Assembly: GCA_017526745.1 (NCBI GenBank)
Contig: JAFXQX010000038.1
Coordinates: 1-64,000 of the forward strand
Direction: 5' to 3'
DNA length: 64,000 nt
Source: Lachnospiraceae bacterium
Lineage (GTDB): Bacteria > Bacillota > Clostridia > Lachnospirales > Lachnospiraceae
The notes beneath the pieces are model-generated. The model was given only the letters and a program-made list of their open reading frames with translations, made no database searches and was not told the DNA's origin. Positions 21,419-28,853 of this stretch are shown in pieces. The first letter of the stretch is position 1. Each line of letters starts with the position of its first letter. Both the position numbers and the translations under genes were made by a program.

Positions 21419-22132
21419 ATGACCAGTAAGAATCTCATTGATGCATGCGATATACTATTGAAACTTGAACAGGAGTTTGCTTCGGAGGAGGCAAAACTTT
21501 CCGAAGTTTCCAATGAACATGCAATGAAGATCGATGAACTCGATCAGCAGATCACTACATTCAGACGAAATGAAGATGTCGACTTCAGAGTTTTTTCTCC
21601 GCGAAATCTCTCGACCGTTACATCCGATAAGATCAAAACACTTGAGGGTGAGAAGAAGCAACTTGAGAGAGAGAAGAAAGAGGCTGATAAACAGCTCAGG
21701 TATTATTCCGGGAAGACCGAGATGATCGGTCGTGTTCTTGATCTTCTTCGATCTGGATTAAAAGAAGAATCCGATGAGGACTCGTCCACTGTAAGAAACA
21801 GCAGGAATCCTTTCTCTTTTCTCGATGAAGATTCATCCGATATTGTTGAATTCGAGGATGAGACAGATGAGGTTGCTTCCCTGTTTGCTTCTTCCGACAG
21901 ATCCGAGGAAGACCCGGCTGATAAGACTGAGTCTGTCGGAAAATCTTCCGTCGGCAAAGAGGATGTCAGTTTTGTTCAATCAGTCGGAGTTCCTGTCGAT
22001 GAGGTCGAAAGGGTTTGCCATAAAGTTGAGTTTTGCGAGAAGATCATCAGTAATGATGGGATCAGGGCAAAGCTTGAGATCAAAAATATCGTGGCTGATC
22101 TTAAAGAACTGATCAGAGCATACAGATCATAA
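21419..22132 (+). CDS. Unrecognised coiled-coil protein next to parS-parA
   Basis: A 237-residue, charged, soluble protein that I do not recognise. Residues about 10-110 are strongly helical with heptad-like charge patterns (LEGEKKQLEREKKEADKQL). A Ser/Asp/Glu-rich segment follows (about 115-185), then a second predicted helix (about 190-237). No signal peptide or membrane helix is visible. It has a good ribosome site (AAGGAG) and lies between rsmG and the parS sites with parA-parB. A segregation or cell-cycle role is only positional inference. The N-terminal helices loosely recall DegS-type sensor coiled coils. Confidence 0.7.
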   Translation: MTSKNLIDACDILLKLEQEFASEEAKLSEVSNEHAMKIDELDQQITTFRRNEDVDFRVFSPRNLSTVTSDKIKTLEGEKKQLEREKKEADKQLRYYSGKTEMIGRVLDLLRSGLKEESDEDSSTVRNSRNPFSFLDEDSSDIVEFEDETDEVASLFASSDRSEEDPADKTESVGKSSVGKEDVSFVQSVGVPVDEVERVCHKVEFCEKIISNDGIRAKLEIKNIVADLKELIRAYRS

Positions 22133-22135
22133 ATA

Positions 22136-22151
22136 TGTTTCACGTGAAACA
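22136..22151. other. parS site 1
   Basis: A perfect 16-bp palindrome TGTTTCACGTGAAACA, the known consensus parS bound by ParB. It lies 4 bases after the stop of the coiled-coil gene and 196 bases before the parA start. Confidence 0.95.
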
Positions 22152-22183
22152 TTTGTCACTCCATGACGACGACCACAAGATGA

Positions 22184-22199
22184 TGTTTCACGTGAAACA
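22184..22199. other. parS site 2
   Basis: A second perfect TGTTTCACGTGAAACA, 48 bases from the first in the same orientation-free palindromic form. A partial match (CGTGAAACA) follows at 22228-22236. ParB would load here, spread over the origin region and could also repress parAB. Confidence 0.95.
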
Positions 22200-22346
22200 T
22201 ATTTAAACCATATCTTGACCGACCTGTCGTGAAACAAAAAAGTACACAAAAATGATCCCAAAATGATATGAATGTCTTAATTGAAAAAGACCTTTCTGTA
22301 TGAGATAATTCTATTCGAAAATCTACAGAATGAAACAGGAGTAATA

Positions 22347-23114
22347 ATGGGAAAGATCATATCCATAGCAAATCAAAAAGGCGGAGTCGGAAAGACAACG
22401 ACTGCGATCAATCTGTCAGCGGCACTCGCAAAGGAAGGAAAGAAAGTTCTCCTGATCGACTGTGATCCCCAGGGAAATGCAACAAGCGGATTCGGAATCG
22501 ATAAGAACAATATTGAGAATACAGTCTACCAGTTAATGCTCGGTGACTGCTCGGTTAAGGACTGCATCATTAAAGATGTCCGTCCCAACCTGTCCCTGAT
22601 CCCTTCCAACGTTGAACTGGCCGGAGCAGATATCGAGCTGATCGGGACCGAGAAGAAGGAGTTCATCCTCAAGGAGGAGATCGACTGGGTAGCAAATGAT
22701 TTTGACTATATTCTTATTGACTGTCCTCCGTCATTGAACACACTGACGGTCAATGCAATGGTCGCCTCGTCAAAAGTTCTGGTTCCGATCCAGTGTGAGT
22801 ACTATGCACTTGAAGGTATCAGTCAGTTGATATATACTATCAACCTTGTCCGCGAGAGACTGAATCCGACACTTAACATAGAAGGTGTCGTGTTCACGAT
22901 GTATGATTCCAGAACAAACCTGTCTCAGCAGGTAGTGAACAATGTTAAGGATAACCTTCAGCAATATGTATTTGAAACGGTGATTCCCAGGAACATCCGT
23001 CTGGCAGAGGCGCCGAGTTACGGAGAGCCTATCACGGAATATGATCCGAGATCAATCGGGGCAAAGAGCTACACAGACCTGGCGAAAGAATTGATAAAAA
23101 AGAACGAGAAGTAA
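22347..23114 (+). CDS. parA: Chromosome-partitioning ATPase ParA (Soj)
   Basis: A 255-residue ParA/MinD-type ATPase. The deviant Walker A motif is KGGVGKTTT near residues 10-18, Walker A' is [12 protein letters not shown], and Walker B is [10 protein letters not shown]. It works with ParB and parS in origin segregation and, in Bacillus, modulates DnaA. I start at the ATG at 22347 ([10 protein letters not shown]), with AGGAG upstream. A longer in-frame TTG start at 22281 would add 22 unconserved residues. parB follows 21 bases downstream. Confidence 0.96.
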   Translation: MGKIISIANQKGGVGKTTTAINLSAALAKEGKKVLLIDCDPQGNATSGFGIDKNNIENTVYQLMLGDCSVKDCIIKDVRPNLSLIPSNVELAGADIELIGTEKKEFILKEEIDWVANDFDYILIDCPPSLNTLTVNAMVASSKVLVPIQCEYYALEGISQLIYTINLVRERLNPTLNIEGVVFTMYDSRTNLSQQVVNNVKDNLQQYVFETVIPRNIRLAEAPSYGEPITEYDPRSIGAKSYTDLAKELIKKNEK

Positions 23115-23135
23115 TTGAAATAAAGGAGAAGGATA

Positions 23136-24014
23136 ATGGCAGCAAGAAAAGGACTTGGAAAGGGACTTGATACTCTGATCCCGAAGGGAGTGATCGTAAA
23201 TGACAAACCCTCAACTCCCGGAGATGTAAAGGCGGAGAAACCGGATCAGTTTGTAAAGATAACAAAGGTAGAACCCAACCGTAATCAGCCGCGTAAAAAA
23301 TTCGATGAAGATGCTCTTATGGAACTGTCCGATTCGATCAAGATCCATGGGGTACTGTTTCCCATACTTGTCGTTAACCGCGGAGATTATTATGAGATAG
23401 TTGCCGGCGAGAGAAGATGGAGAGCGGCAAAGATGGCGGGACTTAAGGAAGTACCCGTTATTATCCGTGAGTATACCGACAAGCAGATCGCAGAGATCTC
23501 TCTGATAGAAAATATACAGAGAACAGACCTTAATCCGATAGAAGAAGCGATGGCATATAAGAGTCTCATCGACGAGTATAATTATAAGCAGGATGAACTT
23601 GCCGAGAGAGTTTCCAAGAGCAGGACCGCCATCACCAATTCCATGAGACTGTTAAAGCTTGCGGCCCCTGTTCAGGATATGGTCGTAGATGACATGATCA
23701 CTGCCGGTCATGCAAGAGCACTTCTGTCCATAGAAAATCCTGATGAGCAGTATGAACTGGCACAGCGTGTTATGGACGAAAAGCTGTCGGTAAGAGATAT
23801 CGAGAAGATCGTCAAGACAAAGAACAAACCCAAGAAAGATAAAAAGAAGAATGAGAAACAGGAAGCGATCTACCATGATATAGAGGAAAAACTTAAAGCA
23901 GCGATCGGAACAAAAGTCACAATCACCTCAAAAGGTGACAACATGGGCAAATTGGAGATCGATTTCTATAATCAGGATGACCTTCAGAAGATCATGGATC
24001 TGTTGCTTGGATGA
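23136..24014 (+). CDS. parB: Chromosome-partitioning protein ParB (Spo0J)
   Basis: A 292-residue ParB. The N-terminal CTPase domain includes EPNRNQPRKKFDEDAL and GERRWRAAK. The central helix-turn-helix lies around LAERVSKSRTAITNSMRLLKL, and a basic linker (KKDKKKNEKQ) precedes the dimerisation C terminus. It binds the two parS sites just upstream and spreads as a CTP-dependent clamp to load condensin. It forms an operon with parA. Confidence 0.96.
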   Translation: MAARKGLGKGLDTLIPKGVIVNDKPSTPGDVKAEKPDQFVKITKVEPNRNQPRKKFDEDALMELSDSIKIHGVLFPILVVNRGDYYEIVAGERRWRAAKMAGLKEVPVIIREYTDKQIAEISLIENIQRTDLNPIEEAMAYKSLIDEYNYKQDELAERVSKSRTAITNSMRLLKLAAPVQDMVVDDMITAGHARALLSIENPDEQYELAQRVMDEKLSVRDIEKIVKTKNKPKKDKKKNEKQEAIYHDIEEKLKAAIGTKVTITSKGDNMGKLEIDFYNQDDLQKIMDLLLG

Positions 24015-24035
24015 TACAGGAAGAGAGGATGATAT

Positions 24036-24563
24036 ATGGGCAGCTCAATACTTGACAGCATAGGAATATCGGACCCCGGAGTACCTATCCTGGTAATGTT
24101 CGTACTGGTGATCATACTGCTGGTGCTTCTGATCTTTTTGCTGATACGTTACAATCAGTTAAATGTAAGTTATCAGATGTTCATGAAGGGAAGGAAGGCG
24201 GAGAGTCTTGAAGAAGAGATCGGTGCACTGTTTGATGATATTTCGCAGCTTAAGGCATCGACCGAGAAGAACAGAAAAGACATCCGGAAGATGATCGAAA
24301 ACCTGAGAGAGTGTTATCAGAGAGTTGGTATCGTCAAGTATGACGCATTCAAGGAGATGGGAGGAAAGCTCTCATTTTCGGTTGCTCTTCTTAATGATAA
24401 CGAGACGGGCTTCATAATCAATTCGATCCATTCAAGTGAAGGATGTTACGTATATACCAAGGAAATAGTAAACGGCGAATGCGCAATCTCGCTTGGCGAC
24501 GAGGAAAAGAAGGCGCTCACTCTGGCGCTTTCAGCAGAGCCGTATGTATACGATCTGACGTGA
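24036..24563 (+). CDS. DUF4446 family membrane protein
   Basis: A 175-residue protein. One strong hydrophobic helix at about 17-40 is followed by a helical stretch (about 55-90) and a conserved C-terminal region containing VGIVKYDAFKEMGGKLSFSVALL. This is the DUF4446 pattern, a family frequently found right after parB in Clostridia, of unknown function. It is probably anchored with its soluble part in the cytoplasm. It follows parB by 21 bases. Confidence 0.85.
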   Translation: MGSSILDSIGISDPGVPILVMFVLVIILLVLLIFLLIRYNQLNVSYQMFMKGRKAESLEEEIGALFDDISQLKASTEKNRKDIRKMIENLRECYQRVGIVKYDAFKEMGGKLSFSVALLNDNETGFIINSIHSSEGCYVYTKEIVNGECAISLGDEEKKALTLALSAEPYVYDLT

Positions 24564-24567
24564 GAAA

Positions 24568-25626
24568 ATGAAAAGTATCCCTGTAAATGAGCTTACGGGT
24601 GGGGAGTATCTTGCAAAGCCCGTTCGACTTAGCGACAACCAGACACTCTTTTATGAAGGAACATGCCTTTATATGAAACATATAGAGGCTTTGGTCACTG
24701 CGGGAATCGAAGAAGTGACCATTTTTGAACCTACAGCTCTTACTCCGAAAGAGAAGAAGGTCATAAGAGAAAAGATAAAATCAGACTGTTCCCGCAAAAT
24801 GCAGGATGTCATGGAACATTACGTGACAACCAGTGCGGGATTTGAAGAGATATCCAGAACAGCCAACGAGATAATAGATGATATCTTTTCCAGGGATGAG
24901 GTCGTTGACAGAGTTTATGATATAAGAGAGAGAAACGGGGATCTTTATGATCACAGTATCATGGTCGCTTCTCTTTCCATACTGACAGCCCTAAAGATGA
25001 ATCTTTCAAAGTGGGAGGTTTATGATATCGGAGTGGGGAGCCTTCTTCATGACATGGGACTTCGGTATCTGTCGGTTCCGTATCTTGATGTGGATGTTGA
25101 AGAGGAATTTGATCCCGAATCACTTTTTGAATACAGGAAGCATACCCTTTACGGTTTTTCATCCGTGGAAAAAGAAACATGGATGAGTAACGAATCCAAG
25201 AAGATCGTATTGTTCCATCATGAGAGACTGGATAAGAGCGGATATCCTTTTAAACAGGTGGTGATGCCCATAGGTGTCAGGATAGTTGCGATAGCGGATG
25301 CATTCGATGACAGACTGTGCGGCATCGGCATAAAGAGACAGAACGTAAGGCAGGCTCTTGAATATATCCGGACCGGAAGAGACAGGCTTTTTGAAGGAAA
25401 GATCGTTGATTATTTTCTTGAATTCATTGCGGCATATCCGGTCGGAACAAAAGTTGTTACCAACAAAGGTGACGAAGCCGTTGTGATCGAGCAGAACGAG
25501 CATTTTACCGACCGTCCGAAGATAAAGCTTATCAAGGACCGTTTCGGAAAATCATATGAAGATGATATGCTGGTAGACCTTCTGGAAAACGAAGGGATAT
25601 CGATAGAATATGTTAAGGAGAACTGA
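24568..25626 (+). CDS. HD-GYP domain protein (probable cyclic-di-GMP phosphodiesterase)
   Basis: A 352-residue soluble protein. The HD metal motif is LLHDMG (His161-Asp162), and HHERLDKSGYP lies near 217-227, close to the canonical HHExxDGxGYP. VRIVAIADAFD follows near 240. HD-GYP enzymes hydrolyse cyclic di-GMP to GMP. The N-terminal 110 residues have no recognised sensor domain. A C-terminal extension (about 290-352) looks like a small beta-rich domain. It overlaps the next gene by one base (TGATG). A GGDEF protein occurs at 45683-47215, so both halves of c-di-GMP turnover are in the window. Confidence 0.87.
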   Translation: MKSIPVNELTGGEYLAKPVRLSDNQTLFYEGTCLYMKHIEALVTAGIEEVTIFEPTALTPKEKKVIREKIKSDCSRKMQDVMEHYVTTSAGFEEISRTANEIIDDIFSRDEVVDRVYDIRERNGDLYDHSIMVASLSILTALKMNLSKWEVYDIGVGSLLHDMGLRYLSVPYLDVDVEEEFDPESLFEYRKHTLYGFSSVEKETWMSNESKKIVLFHHERLDKSGYPFKQVVMPIGVRIVAIADAFDDRLCGIGIKRQNVRQALEYIRTGRDRLFEGKIVDYFLEFIAAYPVGTKVVTNKGDEAVVIEQNEHFTDRPKIKLIKDRFGKSYEDDMLVDLLENEGISIEYVKEN

Positions 25627-26501
25627 TGCACCGCTACCTGCGAGCTGTTGGATTTTCCAATATTGAAACAAAAAAACAGATAAGGGACCTGATGAATGAT
25701 GTGATCATCAATCCCAACAGGAAAGAGTTTATCGAGACCGGCAGAGACAGCATACTTGTCGAGTATTCGAAAAACTACTGTCCGACATGTGGTATCACGC
25801 TTCGCGGAGAGTATGATGACGAGAATAATCTTACTCTTGATTTTTATTACCCTTTTGTTCAGGGAGATGAAGTATCAACTACAGAAGAAGTCAGTGTTGA
25901 ACGTCACTCAGACAAAGAGTCGTTTGCGGGACTCTGTGAAGACTATCGCGTAGGAGCGACTCTTATATACTACATCCAGAACGGGATGACCGTTATGAAG
26001 CATATGCCCGGCGGGGAACTTGAGAGCGGCAAGTATTCCACCTATCTGTCAGCTCTTTCCCTCGGAGGAACGATCATGCTTCCGATCAAGAAGGATCCCA
26101 AGCAGAAAGAGAAACTTCAGAAGGCATCAGCGGACAGGAGCAAAAGGATCAGTGCCGCAAAAAACGGCGACGAGGAAGCGATCGAGCAGCTGACACTTGA
26201 GGATATCGATACATACAGTGCCGTGTCAAAACGCATTTTAAAAGATGATGTGTTCTCACTTGTCGATTCGTATTTTATGCCGAACGGAGTTGAATGCGAT
26301 CATTACTCGATACTGGCGGAGATAGTGGATTTCAGGCTTGAGACCAATTCGCTTTCTTCCGAGAGGATATATGCATTTAATCTTAACTGCAACGGACTGC
26401 TCCTTACAACATGTATCAATGAGAAGGATCTGCTTGGCGAGCCGGAGGTCGGAAGGAGATTCCGCGGCAATATCTGGCTGCAGGGAGAACTCAGGATCTG
26501 A
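25626..26501 (+). CDS. DUF3881 family protein
   Basis: A 291-residue protein beginning MHRYLRAVGFSNI. It has a CPTCG motif near residue 54, a YPFVQGDEVS segment near 78, and a C-terminal part ending NIWLQGELRI. This agrees with DUF3881, a family nearly confined to Lachnospiraceae, of unknown function. The two cysteines could bind metal but there is no second pair nearby. It is translationally coupled to the HD-GYP gene. It is the best single taxonomic marker in the window. Confidence 0.8.
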   Translation: MHRYLRAVGFSNIETKKQIRDLMNDVIINPNRKEFIETGRDSILVEYSKNYCPTCGITLRGEYDDENNLTLDFYYPFVQGDEVSTTEEVSVERHSDKESFAGLCEDYRVGATLIYYIQNGMTVMKHMPGGELESGKYSTYLSALSLGGTIMLPIKKDPKQKEKLQKASADRSKRISAAKNGDEEAIEQLTLEDIDTYSAVSKRILKDDVFSLVDSYFMPNGVECDHYSILAEIVDFRLETNSLSSERIYAFNLNCNGLLLTTCINEKDLLGEPEVGRRFRGNIWLQGELRI

Positions 26502-26518
26502 CAGGGAAGTAGAATAAT

Positions 26519-26656
26519 GAACACCAGGATACCGGAATCGATTATGTTCTGACCGGTCACCGTACCAAAAGCAGAGCTTATCGGATTCTTAAGGATGAGC
26601 TCGGCGACAGGCTTGAAATGCTGAAGGTAGGGCTTGTCAGAGAGTTTGGAAACTGA
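26519..26656 (+). pseudogene. Possible gene remnant without a start codon
   Basis: An open frame of 45 sense codons from 26519 to a TGA at 26654-26656. Its composition resembles a real protein (GIDYVLTGHRTKSRAYRI, then LGDRLEMLKVGLVREFGN). A TAG at 26510-26512 lies two codons upstream and no ATG, GTG or TTG start with a ribosome site is present. I do not recognise the product. It could be the C-terminal remnant of a lost gene or a chance frame. It contains the tRNA-Arg promoter. Confidence 0.35.
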
Positions 26657-26662
26657 TATAGT
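26634..26662 (+). promoter_or_regulatory. tRNA-Arg promoter
   Basis: TTGTCA (26634-26639), a 17-base spacer and TATAGT (26657-26662). The expected start is 3-5 bases before the tRNA 5' end. Confidence 0.65.
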
Positions 26663-26672
26663 ATTATATGTT

Positions 26673-26746
26673 GTCCACGTAGCTCAGCTGGATAGAGCGA
26701 CCGCCTCCTAAGCGGTAGGTCGGAGGTTCGAATCCTCTCGCGGACG
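26673..26746 (+). tRNA. tRNA-Arg(CCU)
   Basis: A 74-nt cloverleaf with D arm GCTCAGCTGGATAGAGC, anticodon loop CTCCTAA (anticodon CCT) and T arm GGAGGTTCGAATCCTCT. The acceptor strands GTCCACG and CGCGGAC pair except for an A.C mismatch at the fifth pair. It reads AGG. The last 13 bases are repeated at 26879-26891. tRNA-Arg(CCU) genes are frequent integration sites for mobile elements. Confidence 0.93.
26734..26746 (+). repeat. Direct repeat copy 1 (tRNA-Arg 3' end)
   Basis: CCTCTCGCGGACG at the 3' end of tRNA-Arg is identical to 26879-26891. A repeat of a tRNA 3' end is the form expected for attL/attR. Confidence 0.8.
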
Positions 26747-26751
26747 CGATT

Positions 26752-26879
26752 GAAACAGGAGACCGGATCATGCAGATCCGATCTCCTGTTTCGTTCGAGT
26801 CCGGATCGGACTCGAACAGGTTCGGTCTCCGATCCGCTCCGGTCGGCGCTGAACCAACGTCCACCGGACGTTGAGCGCC
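26752..26879. repeat. Three consecutive hairpins between tRNA-Arg 3' repeats
   Basis: Stem 1 pairs 26752-26769 with 26775-26792 (18 bp, one mismatch). Stem 2 pairs GTTCGAGTCCG (26793-26803) with 26807-26817 (11 bp perfect, 3-base loop). Stem 3 pairs 26855-26862 with 26866-26873 and continues as GGCGCT (26845-26850) with AGCGCC (26874-26879) around a short bulge. None is followed by a T-run, so they are not ordinary terminators. Stem 2 resembles a tRNA T-arm sequence. No gene is visible in this stretch. Confidence 0.75.
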
Positions 26880-26891
26880 CTCTCGCGGACG
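26879..26891 (+). repeat. Direct repeat copy 2 of tRNA-Arg 3' end
   Basis: CCTCTCGCGGACG, 145 bases downstream of the same sequence in the tRNA. It closes the hairpin-rich insert and is followed by an intrinsic terminator. Confidence 0.8.
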
Positions 26892-26905
26892 TCGATGAAT
26901 GTAGA

Positions 26906-26935
26906 AATACCCGGGAATTATCCCGGGTATTTTTA
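26906..26935 (+). terminator. Intrinsic terminator after tRNA-Arg region
   Basis: An 11-bp stem AATACCCGGGA/TCCCGGGTATT with loop ATTA and a run of T residues. It ends the tRNA-Arg transcript and perhaps the parA-DUF3881 operon. Confidence 0.9.
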
Positions 26936-26942
26936 GATCAAA

Positions 26943-26971
26943 TTGAGTTTGGCAGATATGTATGATAGACT
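26943..26971 (+). promoter_or_regulatory. Promoter of the DMT transporter, close to the start codon
   Basis: TTGAGT (26943-26948), a 17-base spacer and TAGACT (26966-26971) with an extended TGA before it. The -10 box ends 9 bases before the ATG at 26981, so the transcript would have at most about 3 leader bases. Confidence 0.55.
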
Positions 26972-26980
26972 CATCTCGAT

Positions 26981-27952
26981 ATGAATAATTGGATAGTCTG
27001 TATTATCATTGTCATATTGCTCTGGGCTATGACCGGTCTGATCTACAAGGCCGGTATCCATAAAGATGAGGAAAAACATACCTGTCTGAAGTACTCTGTC
27101 TCGGTGGGTGTGATTTTTTTTATCATATCTGCTTTCTATCTTATCACGAGGGACGAACCTTTTTCGATCTGGGTAAGTGCATTAAGATACTGGCCAATGA
27201 CAGTATTCGGTATTATCTATTTCGTGATCAACACTATTTCATTTAGCGGGTATATCTACAATGAGGTTACGGTGGAATCACCTGTTGAAGGAATAAGCGG
27301 CGGCACATCCACGATACTGCTGATCATCACATATATGGTCATGGGAAGGGTTGATTCGGTCTCAAAGCTGCTGACTCCCTTAAGGACTGTCGGGATCCTG
27401 ATAATACTGCTGAGTATCATATTGCTTGCATCTGCAAGAAACAGGGAGGCAAGGGGCAGGATTTCCGACGGAGCGGATAACCAAAGAAAATCATGGCAAT
27501 GGCGGGGCCTGGGGACCCTGATCTTTCCGGTCATGTTTTCGATGATTGATGCCCTTGAAACAGTTGTGACTGGAGTATGCCTGGATACATCGTACGGCTA
27601 CTCTATGCCTGCGCAGGACAGTATCATCATAATCGGCATGGAGTACTCATTACTGGCTTTTGGCTGTTGGATCTACATATATGTTAATGAACGAAGAATA
27701 TATAACCCTTTCCGGGGGGAAAACCTTCCCAGGCTCCTCGGATCCGTTACGGACAACGTGGGAATAGTCTTCTACAGCTTTGCAATGGCTGTCGATTCAG
27801 TTTCGACCGATCCCGTCCTTGCGATATACCCGGTATTTGCCATGATCGGAGGACGTATATTCATGAAAGAAAAAGTCAGTGCGATCCAGTATGTTTCCGC
27901 TGTCTGTATTGTCCTGGGAAGCATTCTGGTCGTAGCGGATACGATAGTGTAG
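26981..27952 (+). CDS. EamA/DMT-superfamily transporter-like membrane protein
   Basis: A 323-residue protein with about ten hydrophobic helices in two halves. The last segment includes DPVLAIYPVFAMIGGRIFMKEKVS followed by IQYVSAVCIVLGSILVV, the usual end of EamA-type drug/metabolite transporters. The substrate is unknown. It has no visible ribosome site; a promoter lies right upstream, so the mRNA may be leaderless. It converges with a phosphatase gene only one base beyond its stop. Confidence 0.75.
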   Translation: MNNWIVCIIIVILLWAMTGLIYKAGIHKDEEKHTCLKYSVSVGVIFFIISAFYLITRDEPFSIWVSALRYWPMTVFGIIYFVINTISFSGYIYNEVTVESPVEGISGGTSTILLIITYMVMGRVDSVSKLLTPLRTVGILIILLSIILLASARNREARGRISDGADNQRKSWQWRGLGTLIFPVMFSMIDALETVVTGVCLDTSYGYSMPAQDSIIIIGMEYSLLAFGCWIYIYVNERRIYNPFRGENLPRLLGSVTDNVGIVFYSFAMAVDSVSTDPVLAIYPVFAMIGGRIFMKEKVSAIQYVSAVCIVLGSILVVADTIV

Positions 27953-27953
27953 A

Positions 27954-28739
27954 TCAGTGCCTCTCATCCTCATTTTCAAACCGTTCGCAAAACCTTGCGG
28001 CAAATGACGGTTTTTCGCCACCCATCGTAAGGTGAGTGATATCACCTATCCGCACGGTCCTGAAAATCGCAATTCCTTTTTCGCGCTCTTCGGTTACGAT
28101 CTCGGTTACTGATGTAGGAGCCGCCGCCAGGAACTGAAGAGGAACGAACGGTGAGATGCCCCACAGATGAGACAGCATGACGGAAGTCACTCCGAAATGA
28201 CAGAAGAAGGCGATAGTATCGGAGGAGCCGGATACGACACGGTAGATATTGCCGCTCCTTTTGTATCCGTGATCGGAGAGAAAATCATCAAACGATCGGA
28301 TGATATGATCGTAACATTTGATCGTATCTGATGATCTTACGATATCCGAATCCCTCCATGTACTTACATCAAACAGTTCGGGATGATCTTTGTAATAAGA
28401 CGGCAGCATATCCCAGACGATCCTCTTTTTGTATTTCCCGGTTTCCTCATCGGTCTTAAGCTCGGTCGCAAATGCCATACGGGTGTCTTCATCGGCTTCT
28501 TCGGGATCAAATCTTGCCGGAAATTCTTCAAGCCAGTCAAGTGTAACGGGCTTGATATCAAGCTTGTTGGCGCAAAATGCGAAGGTATCCCGGGCACGCC
28601 CCAGCGGTGAAACATATACCTCATCTATCCCGAAAGTATCTATCCTGTCGGCCAGAAGCTTTGCTTCGATCCGGCCTTTATCGGTTATCCCGTCAGCAAC
28701 ATAATCCGGGTCTGCATGTCTTATAAACAATATTCTCAT
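27954..28739 (-). CDS. Histidine phosphatase family protein
   Basis: A 261-residue protein starting MRILFIRHADPDY, with the catalytic RHA motif at residues 7-9, SPLGRARDT near 45-52, and a second-half FFCHFGVTSVMLSH motif supplying the other histidine. This is the phosphoglycerate-mutase-like histidine phosphatase superfamily; the substrate cannot be assigned. It is one of the few minus-strand genes right of the origin. It has an AGGAGG site and a promoter at 28765-28792. Confidence 0.85.
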   Translation of the reverse strand: MRILFIRHADPDYVADGITDKGRIEAKLLADRIDTFGIDEVYVSPLGRARDTFAFCANKLDIKPVTLDWLEEFPARFDPEEADEDTRMAFATELKTDEETGKYKKRIVWDMLPSYYKDHPELFDVSTWRDSDIVRSSDTIKCYDHIIRSFDDFLSDHGYKRSGNIYRVVSGSSDTIAFFCHFGVTSVMLSHLWGISPFVPLQFLAAAPTSVTEIVTEEREKGIAIFRTVRIGDITHLTMGGEKPSFAARFCERFENEDERH

Positions 28740-28764
28740 CGATGATAACGCCTCCTAAAAAAAT

Positions 28765-28792
28765 GTTATAACTTTTGCGATCCGTCTGTCAA
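28765..28792 (-). promoter_or_regulatory. Promoter of the histidine phosphatase gene
   Basis: On the minus strand TTGACA (28787-28792), a 16-base spacer and TATAAC (28765-28770), about 26 bases before the start codon. Confidence 0.65.
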
Positions 28793-28835
28793 TACGGTCC
28801 AATAAGCAAAAACATCATACTCCGTGCACATTTTG

Positions 28836-28844
28836 TGGTAAAAT
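28836..28844 (+). promoter_or_regulatory. Extended -10 promoter of the D,D-carboxypeptidase gene
   Basis: TGG-TAAAAT (28836-28844), an extended -10 box without a good -35 box. It ends 9 bases before the ATG at 28854; no ribosome site lies between. Confidence 0.5.
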
Positions 28845-28853
28845 ATACTCTGT

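Noticed and set aside
26752..26879. Tandem terminators after tRNA-Arg
   Set aside because: The three hairpins lack T-runs; only the hairpin at 26906-26935 meets the terminator pattern.
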